DNA from: Tillandsia leiboldiana
Lineage: Eukaryota > Streptophyta > Magnoliopsida > Poales > Bromeliaceae
Direction: 5' to 3'
Assembly (NCBI GenBank): GCA_029204045.2
Contig: CM055068.1
Coordinates: 33,239,028-33,303,027, forward strand
DNA: 64,000 nucleotides
Position numbers and translations under genes: made by a program. This document shows positions 1 to 9,768 of this stretch, in pieces (the first letter of the stretch is position 1; each line of letters opens with the position of its first letter). Under the pieces are notes generated by a model. It was not told where the DNA came from and did not search any database. It was given only the letters and a program-made list of their open reading frames with translations.

Positions 1-1450
1 CTACAGTTATACACAATTTCCAAAAATCTGCCCAAAAACACACTGTAAATTCAGCCGCAAAGATGCGATTATTTCACCTGCTGAAAGAGCTCCAAAAATT
101 CCGAAATAAATACTACAGTGTTCCTCGCGTCGATAGCTTCGAAACGAGACCCTGCACGCCCAATTCCGAGCACCGTAGGCCAAGTTACAAATTCCACAGT
201 ATCGGTGCGAAAAATCCCAAAACCAAATAACTGTAAACTCTTGTACAGATAAAAGGAAAAGTGTATACCTCTGGGAAGGTCTCCAAAAATTCCAAGAAAA
301 ATCCACGATGATCCTTGCGTCGAGTAGATGAAAAAAGTCTATAAGAGCGTCTCAATCCGATGCCCGGTTGCGGAGATAAAATTCCATCAATCTGCTGCCC
401 TCAAAAATCCACACAGCAAACAAGGTCCTCAGAGAGCAAGGTAGAACTCCTCGAAAAACGCGAAACCAGAAAATGTGCGAGAAACCAAAATCGTAGCCTC
501 ACCTGTTGCGAATCCAACGGCGAAGAAATCGCTCAAAAAGATGGTCGGAGTAGGCCGGGGGAGCTCGTGCACCGAAGAGCGACGGAAGAAGCACCGAAGA
601 AAGAGCGTCGCGCCGCGCCAAGAAAATGAGAATCTTGAAAAGCGTGCCCCCAAAAATCCCCAAACTCTGCAGATGGAAGCTACACAGCGAGGGGAACAAC
701 TTTGCTGAAGACCTCCCGTCGGTTTGAAGCTCGGAAGTGAAAGAAAAGAGGAGGAAGAAGCAGCTCGGACCGTTTAAATAGGCCCAGAAAACAAATCAAG
801 AAATGACGGTTGAGTCCCAATTTCCGGGCGCCCGGAAGTTCCGGGCTGCTACAGTGTTGGGCCCGGCCCAACACTCTACAGGCCCGAAACCTCCACGGGC
901 CTCCACGTCGCCCACAACACAGCGGACAGCCGTGCGGGGCCACCCAGCGGGCGACACGTGGCCCAACGAGGAGTCGAAACGTGGCGGCTCCTCGGTCAAC
1001 GCGCGCCTGACGCGCCCACGTGCGTGCGCCAGCGCCGCCTGCGCACAGTGTCGGGCACGCGCCCCGAGGCGAGCGCACCAGCTCGGTGCACCAGGTGCAC
1101 AACACCGCGCCAACAGCAGGCCGATAGGTGTCCATCCTCCGGTGCACGCAGGCGCTGTGGACCGCGCACCTGCCCACGCGCCTGCCCGCGCGCTGCGCGC
1201 TGCCCGCGCCTGCCCGCCGCCGTGCCTGCGTCCGCGCCGCCGCGCTCCGCCGCGCTCCGCCGCCGCCGCCGCCCGCCGCCGGCCGGAACAGTACCAAGCT
1301 GCCTCGAAAACCGTGTGCGACATCCGGGCTCCGAAAAATGCAAATAAATAGTCCATTTTCATCGTTTTCGCGCGCTGAATCCAAATCCGATGTCTGTTTC
1401 TCCAAATTCTCATTCGAAAATTTGCCGAAGGCCCCCGAAAAGCCCACTTG
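1..1450 (-). mobile_element. Gypsy-type LTR fragment, minus orientation, cut by window start
   Basis: This stretch resembles, in the same minus orientation, the interior of the solo LTR at 22605-25712. It shows the leader with CACCTGCTGAAAG, a TATA-like TTTAAATAGG near 772-781, the CGGGCGCCCG block near 827, and the upstream part with CATCCGGGCTCCGA near 1322. The 800-1300 part is very GC-rich. The terminal TGTCACGCC end would lie left of the window. The right end does not show the usual CCACTACA terminus, so this copy is truncated at about 1450. The long reading frames here are compositional artefacts of GC-rich LTR DNA. Confidence 0.6.
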
Positions 1451-2148
1451 ATCCGATTTTCGCGCCGGGTCCATTTCAAAAATCCAATTTGCCAAATTCC
1501 ATCTCTAAAAAATTCCCGAAGGCATCCGGAGAGGTGATCTTTTAACCAAACTTCGCCCTGAGTCCAAATTTGGCATCCGTGTCGCGCGAAATCACTTCTA
1601 AACACTCGACGGGTCCTCCAAATACTCCCGTGATCCATTTATAAGCCCGAAGTCCACCACTTGTGTCCAAATTGCGCACAAACACCTCCAACACACCACG
1701 CAGGCCATCGAAGGCTGCCAAACAACCAGAAAACTCCCCGCGGGGAAACCAGGTCCTCACAGCATGGACCGGGCGCGGGGACACGTGGCAGCAGGTGATT
1801 GGCGGGCTCATGCGGACTCGGTCCACGGGGGTGCACGCCGGCGCCTCGGGGCGCGTGCGCGCGTGCGGGGCAGGTGGCGCGACCGGCGAGGCCGCCGGCC
1901 GGTCGGCGGGTCGCGCGGGTGGGCCACGTGGCGCCCACCCATTGGCAGGCGCCACCCACTTTGTTGATCGTGTGTGGGACACATGGCATCACCCGGGGAG
2001 GCTTGCTCCGCTGTTGCCTGTTCGGGGACATGTGTCACTCCCTGGTGGTTTCGGGCGCTGGTCGGACGGGGGAAAATCCGACCTTGCGGATTCGGGCGCC
2101 CGAAAAAGTGCTCCCGAATCCGATTGGAAGCTCTTTTGGGCTTGGGCC

Positions 2149-2156
2149 TATAAATA
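2149..2156 (+). promoter_or_regulatory. LTR TATA box
   Basis: TATAAATA lies just downstream of the CGGGCGCCCG block and upstream of a pyrimidine-rich leader. It occupies the same relative place as TATA motifs in the related LTRs at 24982, 31217, 34996 and 40493. It is inferred to be the Pol II promoter core of the LTR. Confidence 0.6.
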
Positions 2157-4100
2157 GGCCCTTTGGGCCTTCATTTGTGACTTTTCTGAGCCTTTTCAAA
2201 GGGAGAGCCCAAGAGGGATTTTGCTCATCTTTGTATTCTACATCTTGTGGAGGAGTTTCAGGATTTTTGGTGGCACGCACTCCAAGGTTGGCATTTTTTC
2301 GGCGCACTGCGACGCACTTTCCTTATTTGCCCTTTTCATCGCGTTTCGGTCCGAGGACTCTCCTCGCTTTCTCGGACCACCGTTTTCGACGATTCTTGCG
2401 CCGTTGTGTTCATGAGAGGTAGGGCTTTGTTTTTCGTGTTGATCATTTCTTCGTATTTCGGACTTTTGGCACGGTTCCCAAGGCACTGTTGACCCCCTAT
2501 TTGCTGTGTACTGTTTTGGACAGCACCTGAGTATTTTGCCGATATCTTCGCACCCGGACATCCGATTGAGGCGTGCCAGTACTCGATTTCTATCTACGCG
2601 TCGCGGGGAACATCATCGTATTTTTCTTGGAATTTTCTGAGTTCTCTTCGAAGGTGAAAATCCCACTTTTTCAGAGCAAAGTTTTACAGATTTTTGTACT
2701 TGGGATTATTGAGGTAGTCACCTTGTTGATTTTGTAACTTGACCTACGAAACTCGGATTGGGACGTGCAGGTACTCGTTTCGAAGGGCTCGACGAGACGA
2801 TCATAGTGGTATTTTTGATGTATTTTTCAGAGTTCATTTTACAGGTGAAAATTAAGCATCTTCTTGACTGAATTTTGGGGACTGTGAATGATTGTGGAAA
2901 TGTTGTTTAAATAGATATCGGTTGGTGTATTTGCAGGGTTATTGCATTTCTTGTTTTGTGGGGTGATTGTTGGAGACTGTGGATTCTGGCAGCAAGGGAT
3001 CATGTTTTACTGTTGTGCACGCTTCTCAAGGTGGGTGGTTGTTGTATCCCTCTCCTTTGGTATGCTCACTAGGAACATCAGAGTATCCCGATGTTAGAAA
3101 AGGCCGAACCTATTGTTGATAAACCTTGCATACAATATGGGATTAAATAATTGATAGTTTATCCATGTAATTGAGATAATGGCATTTGGGCATGAGTATT
3201 ATACGATAATCACTCCTGTTTAAGTATTTAATTATCCGGGACAGCATGATCAGCAGTAGGTTAGCAATTAGTGATTATGCAAATAGGGATCATCACTTTG
3301 AGACATTAGTGTTGGCATTCGTTGCTTTAGCATAACTATTCATGTGAAATAGATTAAAATACAGGGACAATTGCATGCTTGAATGGTCATATAAATAAGC
3401 CACTATTTACTGATACACTATCTTTTGGGACTTGACTTAGGAGAAACCATGCTTTTATTTCTTTCTCCTATTATTTAGACTTCAGGGTTAGCATGCTCGG
3501 GTTCGAGCGGGGGCTGGGATAGTGTAGTCAGATTTTTGGGGATTTGGGACAGGCTGGGCTTGATGGTAGGGCATTGCGGTAACCACGAATCTTGGGTGGT
3601 TTACCGGACTGCTACTATGCATCAGATTGGGAGAGGGGGATCGGGCTTTCTTTCGTGGATGGTTTTTCCCACTTGATCTGAGTCACGATCCAGTCCTGCT
3701 ATATCAGATTACTTGTGGCTACTTACTTTACTCGTTGGGTCGCTCCCCTCGAGTGCCACTCCGGAGTGTGCGTCAGTCAGGCTTTGAGTCTTTGAGACTT
3801 CTTTGCATTGGTGTTATGCGTAGGCTGGCATACCCGATGCGGCAGGCAGAGCAGGCAGTACCAGCGTCTACTGTGTTACGGAATTTGAGTTGGCGTATTT
3901 CATGAAATCGGTTAAGTCTTGAAGATTGAAGATGAAAAAGTTGGATCATTTACCTCAATCTCAAGAAAGAAGAATTCAAATGGATCAGGTACGTTTTACT
4001 AAAGAATTTTGATGATCCAAATACTTAGTATAGTGTAGAAACACTTGGATGAATTTTTGATTGCATAAAAATAAAAAACTGGGCATTTTACATGTTCAGA

Positions 4101-4320
4101 GTCCGGACCGTGGATCTCAGTCCGGACCCCGAACGTAGGTTTGTTCATGTGCAATTCCAGTCCGGACCTTAGAAATTTCAGTCCGGACCCCGAACGTGGA
4201 ATTGTTGAAATTGCATGAACAGTCCGGACCGTGGATTGCAGTCCGGACCCCGAATGTCGTCTTTTCTGGAAAAAGTCTGTTTCGCTGAAGCAGTCCGGAC
4301 CGTCAATTCCAGTCCGGACT
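4101..4320. repeat. Array of GTCCGGAC palindromes in Copia LTR U3
   Basis: Eight copies of the palindromic octamer GTCCGGAC occur at about 20-60 bp spacing, several followed by CCCGAACG or CGTGGATT. The array ends about 70 bp upstream of TATAAATA (4387). The related LTRs at 44590-44830 and 58700-58945 carry equivalent arrays. Clustered palindromic motifs upstream of TATA are a known feature of Sirevirus LTRs; a role as transcription-factor sites is inference. Confidence 0.75.
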
Positions 4321-4386
4321 GTCGTCCTGTAAAATTCCAGAATTGGTTACTTTTTGATGCTTATATTCTTCCAATGGTTTCTAACC

Positions 4387-4394
4387 TATAAATA
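4387..4394 (+). promoter_or_regulatory. Copia LTR TATA box
   Basis: TATAAATA within ACCTATAAATAGACCC, downstream of the GTCCGGAC array. The Copia LTRs at 43742 and 57857 have the corresponding but weaker CCTATAAGTA-like sequence on the minus strand. Confidence 0.6.
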
Positions 4395-4639
4395 GACCCT
4401 ATGATTCATCTTTTAGGGGATGGGAAAAATACGACCGAAATAGAAAAATCCACATATAGAGAAGAAAGGAAATACTAGATTTAATTCTATGTTTCTTCAT
4501 CTATATTATTAATTTGATTCTAGGTTTTGCAAACTCAGATTTTGAGTAGAATCAAATTAATGAATACTTAGATGGTATTTCCGATCTATCTCTAATCTAA
4601 GTATTCGGCGGATCATTACCACCCAAAAACAACGATTTT

Positions 4640-4830
4640 CCCAAAATCGGCGCGTGGACTCGCGTGGCCTTGTGGATTCAAGGTGCAACCGCTCTCGTGG
4701 ATTCGGAGCGAGGTACGTTCGTGGATTCGAAGCGTGCTACTGGGTGAAGACCGTGGATTCGGTCGGACGTCGTGGACTCAACGTTGGACGCCGTGGATTC
4801 GGCGTTGGGCGCTGATCGTGGATTCGAGAA
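4640..4830 (+). repeat. GTGGATTCG short-repeat cluster in Copia LTR
   Basis: At least six imperfect units of about 20-35 bp carry GTGGATTCG or GTGGACTCG with changing flanks. The same cluster, reverse complemented, lies at 44040-44220 and 58155-58335 in the two LTRs of the Copia element. It falls in the transcribed leader downstream of TATA. Function unknown. Confidence 0.6.
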
Positions 4831-5808
4831 GCGTTGCGGAGCGAGCGGAGAAGATCTACTAGGAGCGTATGGAAAAGGTTGAGTCGTCTGTGAGTACGGT
4901 ATATCACCTTGTACGTGTTTAATTCTAGTTGATTTCGCCGTGTGATCGGTCCCGTGGTTTTTTACTCCGGTTTGGAGTTTTTCCACGTAAAAATCTTGCG
5001 TGTTGTTTTTATTTCCGCATTGGATTTTATTGCGCAATGATTTTTTGAGTGTTTAACGTTTACACCTATTCACCCCCCTCTAGGTGTTTTTTTTCCTATT
5101 TAGATCCAATTATACATAACCCAACATACTGGTGGTAGGATTGGGTTATTTAGGCAGGCTTTTAGATACTGATGCATACTTTTAGCTATTCTTATTAGTT
5201 TGACATGTAGAGGCATATTAGTGGTAGCTCTTCATCAGCAGTTTTATACTTAGCTTACCACCTCTTTTTCTCTTTTTGCCTCTGGTAGGCCTAGTGGGCA
5301 TGTCTGAGTTTTGAGGCTTTACCCACTAGGGGAGGCTATTGTTTTTATAGTAGTTCTTACCCCCATCGTCTTTTCTTTGTTTTTCCCCCCTTTGTTTTGC
5401 AGAGTCCTCTGCGGGAGTTGCTGGGCCGTCAGCATCTGATCGAGGTAAGAGGATTGCGGACTAGATAGAGAGTCCACCCGACAGTTGCTAGCGGGAGTTT
5501 TGGTGTACCCTATTTTCTCAGACAGCTTTTAGTATTTCTTTTTGGGTCTGGCTTTCGCCAGATAGTTGTATATTTGTGGTGAGCTGGGAGAGATATTTGT
5601 ATTTATTTTACAGTTGTTCTTTATTTACTTCCAGCTGTTGTCTGAGATGTAGTAGTTTTAGTTTAGCTCTGATTTTATGCTCTTTTATTATTATTTCTTA
5701 TCTCTTATATCTGAGCAGGTTACCGACGCTTCGTGTACGCGGGAAATACCGTGTGCACGGCGGATCTGTAGACGGGCCCGGGTTCTGGTTTACACCCGGG
5801 GCGTGACA

Positions 5809-6967
5809 GCTCATCCGTCTGCAACAACGAAAGTACGTACGTATTAATCGTATCAACAATTTCATTTATGGGTGTAACGATAGCTCTATCTCGTAGATAA
5901 TTAGGATCGTTGTACTTCTCTTCGATATTATCATATATTTCATGAACAATCATCTGAATTCCGTCGTTGTCAAATTGTATTAACATATCATCCGGAATCT
6001 TGATCCAGGTTGGTTCTTCTTCTGCTTCTAATTTTACTGCATTTATTTTTCCATCACCAATATCAAGTATCCATTGGCTAAATTCTAGCAAAGATGAATT
6101 TGGTAAAGTGTTCTGCGAACCTTGCAATAACCTCATATTTGTAGTAAGACGGAAAATTTTACACTTGCTTCATATGTAAGATCTAGTAATAAAGGCATCT
6201 AAAATATCTTGTTTAGTTCTGCCAACGACGACCGGAAGTATTTGCCTAAAATCTTCACCCAAAAGAATAGTTTTCCCTCCGAAAAGACTCTCGTCGCTGC
6301 TCGAATCAGTTGTTCTCATAATATCCTTTAAGGATTTATCTAAAGCTTCAAAACAATTTCTATGATTCATCGGCGCTTCATCCCAAAGAATTAAGCTAGC
6401 ATGCGACATTAATTTTGCAAGTTGTGTACCTTTCTTAATTTCACAAACAGAATAATCATTCACCTGAATAGGGATTTTAAATCTTGAATGTGCTATTCTT
6501 TCTCCAGGTAATAAAAGAGATGATATCCCTGAGGATGCAACAGCTAACACTATTTTTCCCTCTGAACGCAATTTTGAAATAATGGCCTTCCAAAGGTATG
6601 TTTTTCCTGTTCCACCATGACCGTAAATAAATATAATATCATCAATATTTCCATATACAGAATCCAGAACAACATTATATACATTTTTCTGCTCATTGTT
6701 TAAATTGTTGAACAATTCAATATGTTCTTGTAATAACTCTTCTATATTATAATCTAGTTCTTCTGTAATTAATCTGTTGTTTAAATCACCAAAAATTAAT
6801 CTGCCCGGAAGAGGAAATTTATAATGAGAAAGTGAGGTACAATTTTTGCCGAACAAAATTTCAAGCTCAAATAAGACATGATTCTGGAGTTCGATTTGAG
6901 GTATTTGGAGGGTTTGTACGCCAAGAATATGCTTCAATCTCTATGAAATATCGTTAGCCATTAGTTC
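5809..6967 (-). pseudogene. Helitron PIF1-like helicase domain, broken
   Basis: The domain would unwind DNA during Helitron rolling-circle transposition. In the open segment 6170-6937, Walker A GHGGTGKT is at residues 106-113, and Walker B LILWDEAP has its D at 186 and E at 187, typical of PIF1-like Helitron helicases. A second segment (5809-6136) continues the helicase, with a FRLTTNMRL motif read just upstream of 6136. Two in-frame stops lie where the family has tryptophan: near 6953 (after LWDDY) and near 6172 (after ITRSYI). The reading frame is cut at 5808 by an inserted LTR, so the C-terminal helicase motifs are missing. It cannot make a working helicase. Confidence 0.9.
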
Positions 6968-7537
6968 TCAATAGTCATCCCATAATTTGAGAGGATCGGC
7001 AACCTCGCAATATATTATTATGGTTGTAAATAATTGCCTGAGTCCTGCAGAAGAAGACCAATGCGATGCTTCTTCCAATGCCTCTCTCCATTCTCTATCA
7101 TCATTAAGTAACCCTAGGGCATTACATGCAGAACGAAACGTTTCATGCACAATGTTGTCAACAGTCCTAATTTTGGTATAATTTTTTGGACCTTTTACTA
7201 CATTCAAAAGAATTCTTAGGAAATATAATTCTCCTGCATTTGGATGTATGTAAACTATTCTACCTATACGATAGCCTTGCTTTCGTCTTGACCAAAATTT
7301 ATCCTTTTGGTGCCAAACCCATTTCGTTAGAAATTCTGCATATGTAAGTTGGCGAGCGTCGTCACAGGTGAGATTGGTGTTCATCCATTCACTGAACATT
7401 GATTTTTGAATATCAGGGCAGTTTAAAACAGAAACTAAATTTTGAGAACCGTGATATATAGTATTATTCATCATGGGTAGGTGAATGGATAACCATTCAA
7501 CAGATGGTTGTCTAAAATGAATGTCGAATTCGAACAA
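6968..7537 (-). pseudogene. Helitron transposase, segment between Rep and helicase
   Basis: A 189-residue open segment matches the conserved Helitron region that links Rep to the helicase, with recognisable RQPSVEWLSIHLP near its start, TYAEF, and a Y/F-rich block around RILLNVVKGP. It is in a different frame from the preceding Rep segment; the shift lies near 7520-7530, where both frames overlap. It ends at a TGA that replaces an expected tryptophan codon before the helicase domain. Family assignment is secure; the exact domain limits are estimated. Confidence 0.8.
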
Positions 7538-8134
7538 TCTCCAAATTGCCTCATACGCCGACAGTCAAGGTACTGCTTTATTTCGTCGACATCCTTATAT
7601 TGTCGTGTAGAACTTGAGGCATCACGGTCGACATTATTTTCAATAACGACAGCAGTTCTATCTGGACCTTTATTGATATATTTGAATAAATATTTGATAA
7701 GTCTCGACTTGTTACACCACTTAACATTAATATGAGCCTGGTACTTGATAATTAATCGCAAATTGTGGGGAACAACAAATCTATTATCAAGTTGAATACC
7801 AGCTTTCAAACCTGTACATTAGTATCTCTCCTTCTATAAATAGGAAATCCCTCTGGACTGATAACTGTTTCTGTCTTGTATTCTTTGGGAAAATATTTTG
7901 AGCACCGACCTTTCACCATACACGATGCTTCTGGTGTACTTAAGCCACACGGGTCATGCATCATAAATTTGGAAACAGTGGCATAACCAATCGGATCAGT
8001 ATTTTGATCTGGTATTTCAGCTGAGATAATCGAATTTATATCCATCGTTGTAAGATATTTATGGTCTGGATGTAGCCATATTAAAATGTGAACATGAGGA
8101 AGACCTCTCTTTTGGAATTCAACGATATACAATT
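7471..8134 (-). pseudogene. Helitron Rep domain: HUH and tyrosine motifs
   Basis: This part holds the rolling-circle endonuclease chemistry. The HUH metal-binding motif is seen as HVHIL at about 8082-8096, within the conserved block EFQKRGLPHVHIL. The catalytic tyrosine motif is seen as KYLFKYINKG near 7665-7695, with two tyrosines four residues apart, as in Helitron Rep proteins. A one-base frameshift near 7800-7810 separates the two motifs into different frames. The segment starts at 8134, immediately after a predicted intron (8135-8283). Confidence 0.88.
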
Positions 8135-8283
8135 CTGAGAATAAAAGAGGAGGGAAAAAAGGTTGGGGAAAAAAAGTAAGAACCAAATAAAATTAAGAGA
8201 AGAATTATTAATTAATAGGTATGTAATATATGCGAAGGAAGGTAGTAAGTACTTAGCCTACAATATATTAAACGGTGACATAC
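8135..8283 (-). other. Predicted 149-base intron in Helitron Rep
   Basis: On the minus strand the segment starts GTATGT (8278-8283), is AT- and T-rich near its end, and closes TTATTCTCAG (8135-8144). Protein homology stops at FGKSIA before it and resumes at ELYIVEFQKRGLPH after it. Removing exactly this stretch restores the frame and a family-like transition with no extra residues. The intron itself contains stops in the coding frame. Splicing is inferred, not observed. Confidence 0.7.
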
Positions 8284-9330
8284 CAGCAATCGACTTCCCG
8301 AAGAATTGGTTTTTCTTGATATCATTCATTAATGCTTCCAATTTTAACTTAAATACCCTGCTTACAATATCTGGCCTATCTTCAGCTTTTTGTCTGGGAA
8401 TAAATTGTAGACTATCTCGAATTTCAGACTACTGTGCATTACAGGTGAATGTAATAAATAAATCAGGAGGCCCACAGTGCCTACATATCGCAATAGCATC
8501 TTGGTAATTTTGTATCATATACCGTGGACCAGCTGTGAAACTGGAAGGTAATATGATTCGTTTACCAATAGCTTCACCGTCTAAATCTCCTTCGACAACG
8601 GCATCTCTAATACCTTTATATATCTCACATCTTAAGTTAGACTGATTTCTTCTAATGTACTGAAGCATTTCTTCCTCAACGCATGAGAAAGCATCAACAA
8701 TATATTGTTGAAAAGTTTACCTCCTCGTATTAATGTTTTTCCCTCCTCTAATCGATTTTGAATTCTGTAAGCATAAAACTCACGCATCGTAATGTATCGT
8801 CTAGAATTTGTTTTTATGCGTGATGTTTCTCTACATTGTATACCAAGCATGAAACCATCCTCACCATAAGGAAATAAGATAGGATACTGCATTGCCATAA
8901 ATGAAGGATGCAAATCGCTGATACATTTTAAACCCTCAAGCCTATGTTTGACAATAATATCACGCTGCCGATCCACACTACCCAAATCACCTACTATCAA
9001 CCCAGCAATTTTCGCACTTGAAGGAGGATTGTATTGTTGCAGACTGTTTGCACGTGTACCAATTAATCGTAATCTAATAGGTAAGAAATCACCACGTGCA
9101 AAACAATCTCTAGCCATTCTAAATGCTTTAACAACTTCATTTTCCATATCAAACATATTTATCAATTTTTCCACAATATTTCTATCAATATTTTGTATAT
9201 TACCATTTTTGTCAAACACTCTCATTCTATTATCGACCTCATTATCGGTATCATAAATATAAAGCTGGGCAAATTTAGGACTGTAGAGTACCGGATTTGG
9301 ATATAGAGCACCGACTCCGCAGTTGTGCAT
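8284..9330 (-). pseudogene. Helitron transposase, N-terminal half of Rep (Helitron-like N domain)
   Basis: Segments 8632-9330 and 8429-8668 are consecutive parts of the Helitron-like N-terminal region: KFAQLYIYDTDNEVDNRM, RLIGTRANSLQQYNPPSSAKIAGLIV (read in part), LHPSFMAMQYPILFPYGEDG, then SFTAGPRYMIQNYQDA and DLFITFTCN. A one-base frameshift near 8715 separates them; the two frames overlap at 8632-8668. A TAG near 8427 replaces the tryptophan normally following FTCN-P/A-x. The frame then continues to the predicted intron donor at 8283. About 60 bases between 9349 and 9290 have no counterpart in the family and may be a further small insertion. Confidence 0.85.
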
Positions 9331-9484
9331 GATGACTGGAAACTACTTAGGACATGTGTATTTTATGATTATAGTGGAGTTCGGGAGGTTTTGGATTGAT
9401 GCGGGAGCTTTCGGGGCGAAAAGTGAGTTAGCGGCGTTGAAAAACGAAGCTTCAGCCTACATTTTTTATTTTTGGGAGCCTGGG

Positions 9485-9595
9485 TTCCGGAACCAGCAGC
9501 TTGGTTCCGAAACTGCATGTTTGGTTCCGGAACTGGCTGTTTGGTTCCGGAAGGGGGTTGGGTACCGGTACCCAGCTTGTGGTACCGGTACCCCA
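9485..9595. repeat. Palindrome cluster GGTTCCGGAACC / GGTACCGGTACC
   Basis: Four GGTTCCG(GAA)-type motifs are followed by two perfect 12-base palindromes GGTACCGGTACC, all upstream of the possible TATA at 9693. The same cluster, expanded, is in the other family-B copy at 41823-42092. They resemble promoter-proximal binding sites, but no factor can be named. Confidence 0.7.
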
Positions 9596-9742
9596 GCCTC
9601 CAAAAATCGGGATTTTGCTGATTGTTGGATATTTTTGAGGGGTCTTTTGGTCTTTTCACTCTCCCAGCTGCCCTGTACACCACGCCACCTTTCTATATAG
9701 AGCCAGCCAACCCTCCTTCTTCTCCACTACAACCAGAGAAAA

Positions 9743-9768
9743 GAAAAAGAAGAAGAAGAAGAAGAAGT
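9743..9768 (+). repeat. (AAG)n microsatellite in LTR leader
   Basis: A run of seven AAG/GAA units follows the possible TATA box of family-B LTR, probably in the transcribed leader. Confidence 0.8.

Larger units (their letters stand above)
3874..5126 (+). mobile_element. Solo Ty1/Copia (Sirevirus-type) LTR
   Basis: A 1253 bp unit begins TGTTACGG and ends CCCAACA, and is flanked by a perfect 5 bp duplication TACTG (3869-3873 and 5127-5131). It matches, in reverse orientation, the LTRs of the Copia element at 43742-59155: shared start, GTCCGGAC motif array, TATAAATA at 4387, GTGGATTCG repeats, and the CCTCTAGGTG tail. There is no internal region, so it is a solo LTR left by LTR-LTR recombination inside an older Gypsy-type LTR. 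Confidence 0.92.
1500..5808 (+). mobile_element. Gypsy-type LTR, plus orientation, ending in the Helitron
   Basis: Read on the plus strand this has the same order as the reverse complement of the solo LTR 22605-25712: GC-rich upstream region, TATAAATA at 2149, a leader, then a long U5-like tail ending ACACCCGGGGCGTGACA at 5808. The tail is interrupted by a solo Copia LTR at 3874-5126. The right edge abuts Helitron helicase sequence, so the element inserted into the Helitron. The left boundary (about 1500) is uncertain: no clear TGTAGTGG start and no matching target duplication were found. It may be a rearranged or truncated copy. Confidence 0.65.

Noticed and set aside
680..1638. Overlapping minus-strand frames of 271 and 280 residues and several plus-strand frames
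   Set aside because: All lie in a GC-rich LTR U3; long frames on both strands and in several phases with Arg/Ala/Gly-rich low-complexity translation and no domain.
1806..1811. GCTCA followed by TG as a possible start and target duplication for the LTR ending at 5808
   Set aside because: It lies only about 340 bases upstream of TATA, inside sequence homologous to U3, whereas related LTRs start 700-850 bases upstream; a 5-base match there is likely chance.
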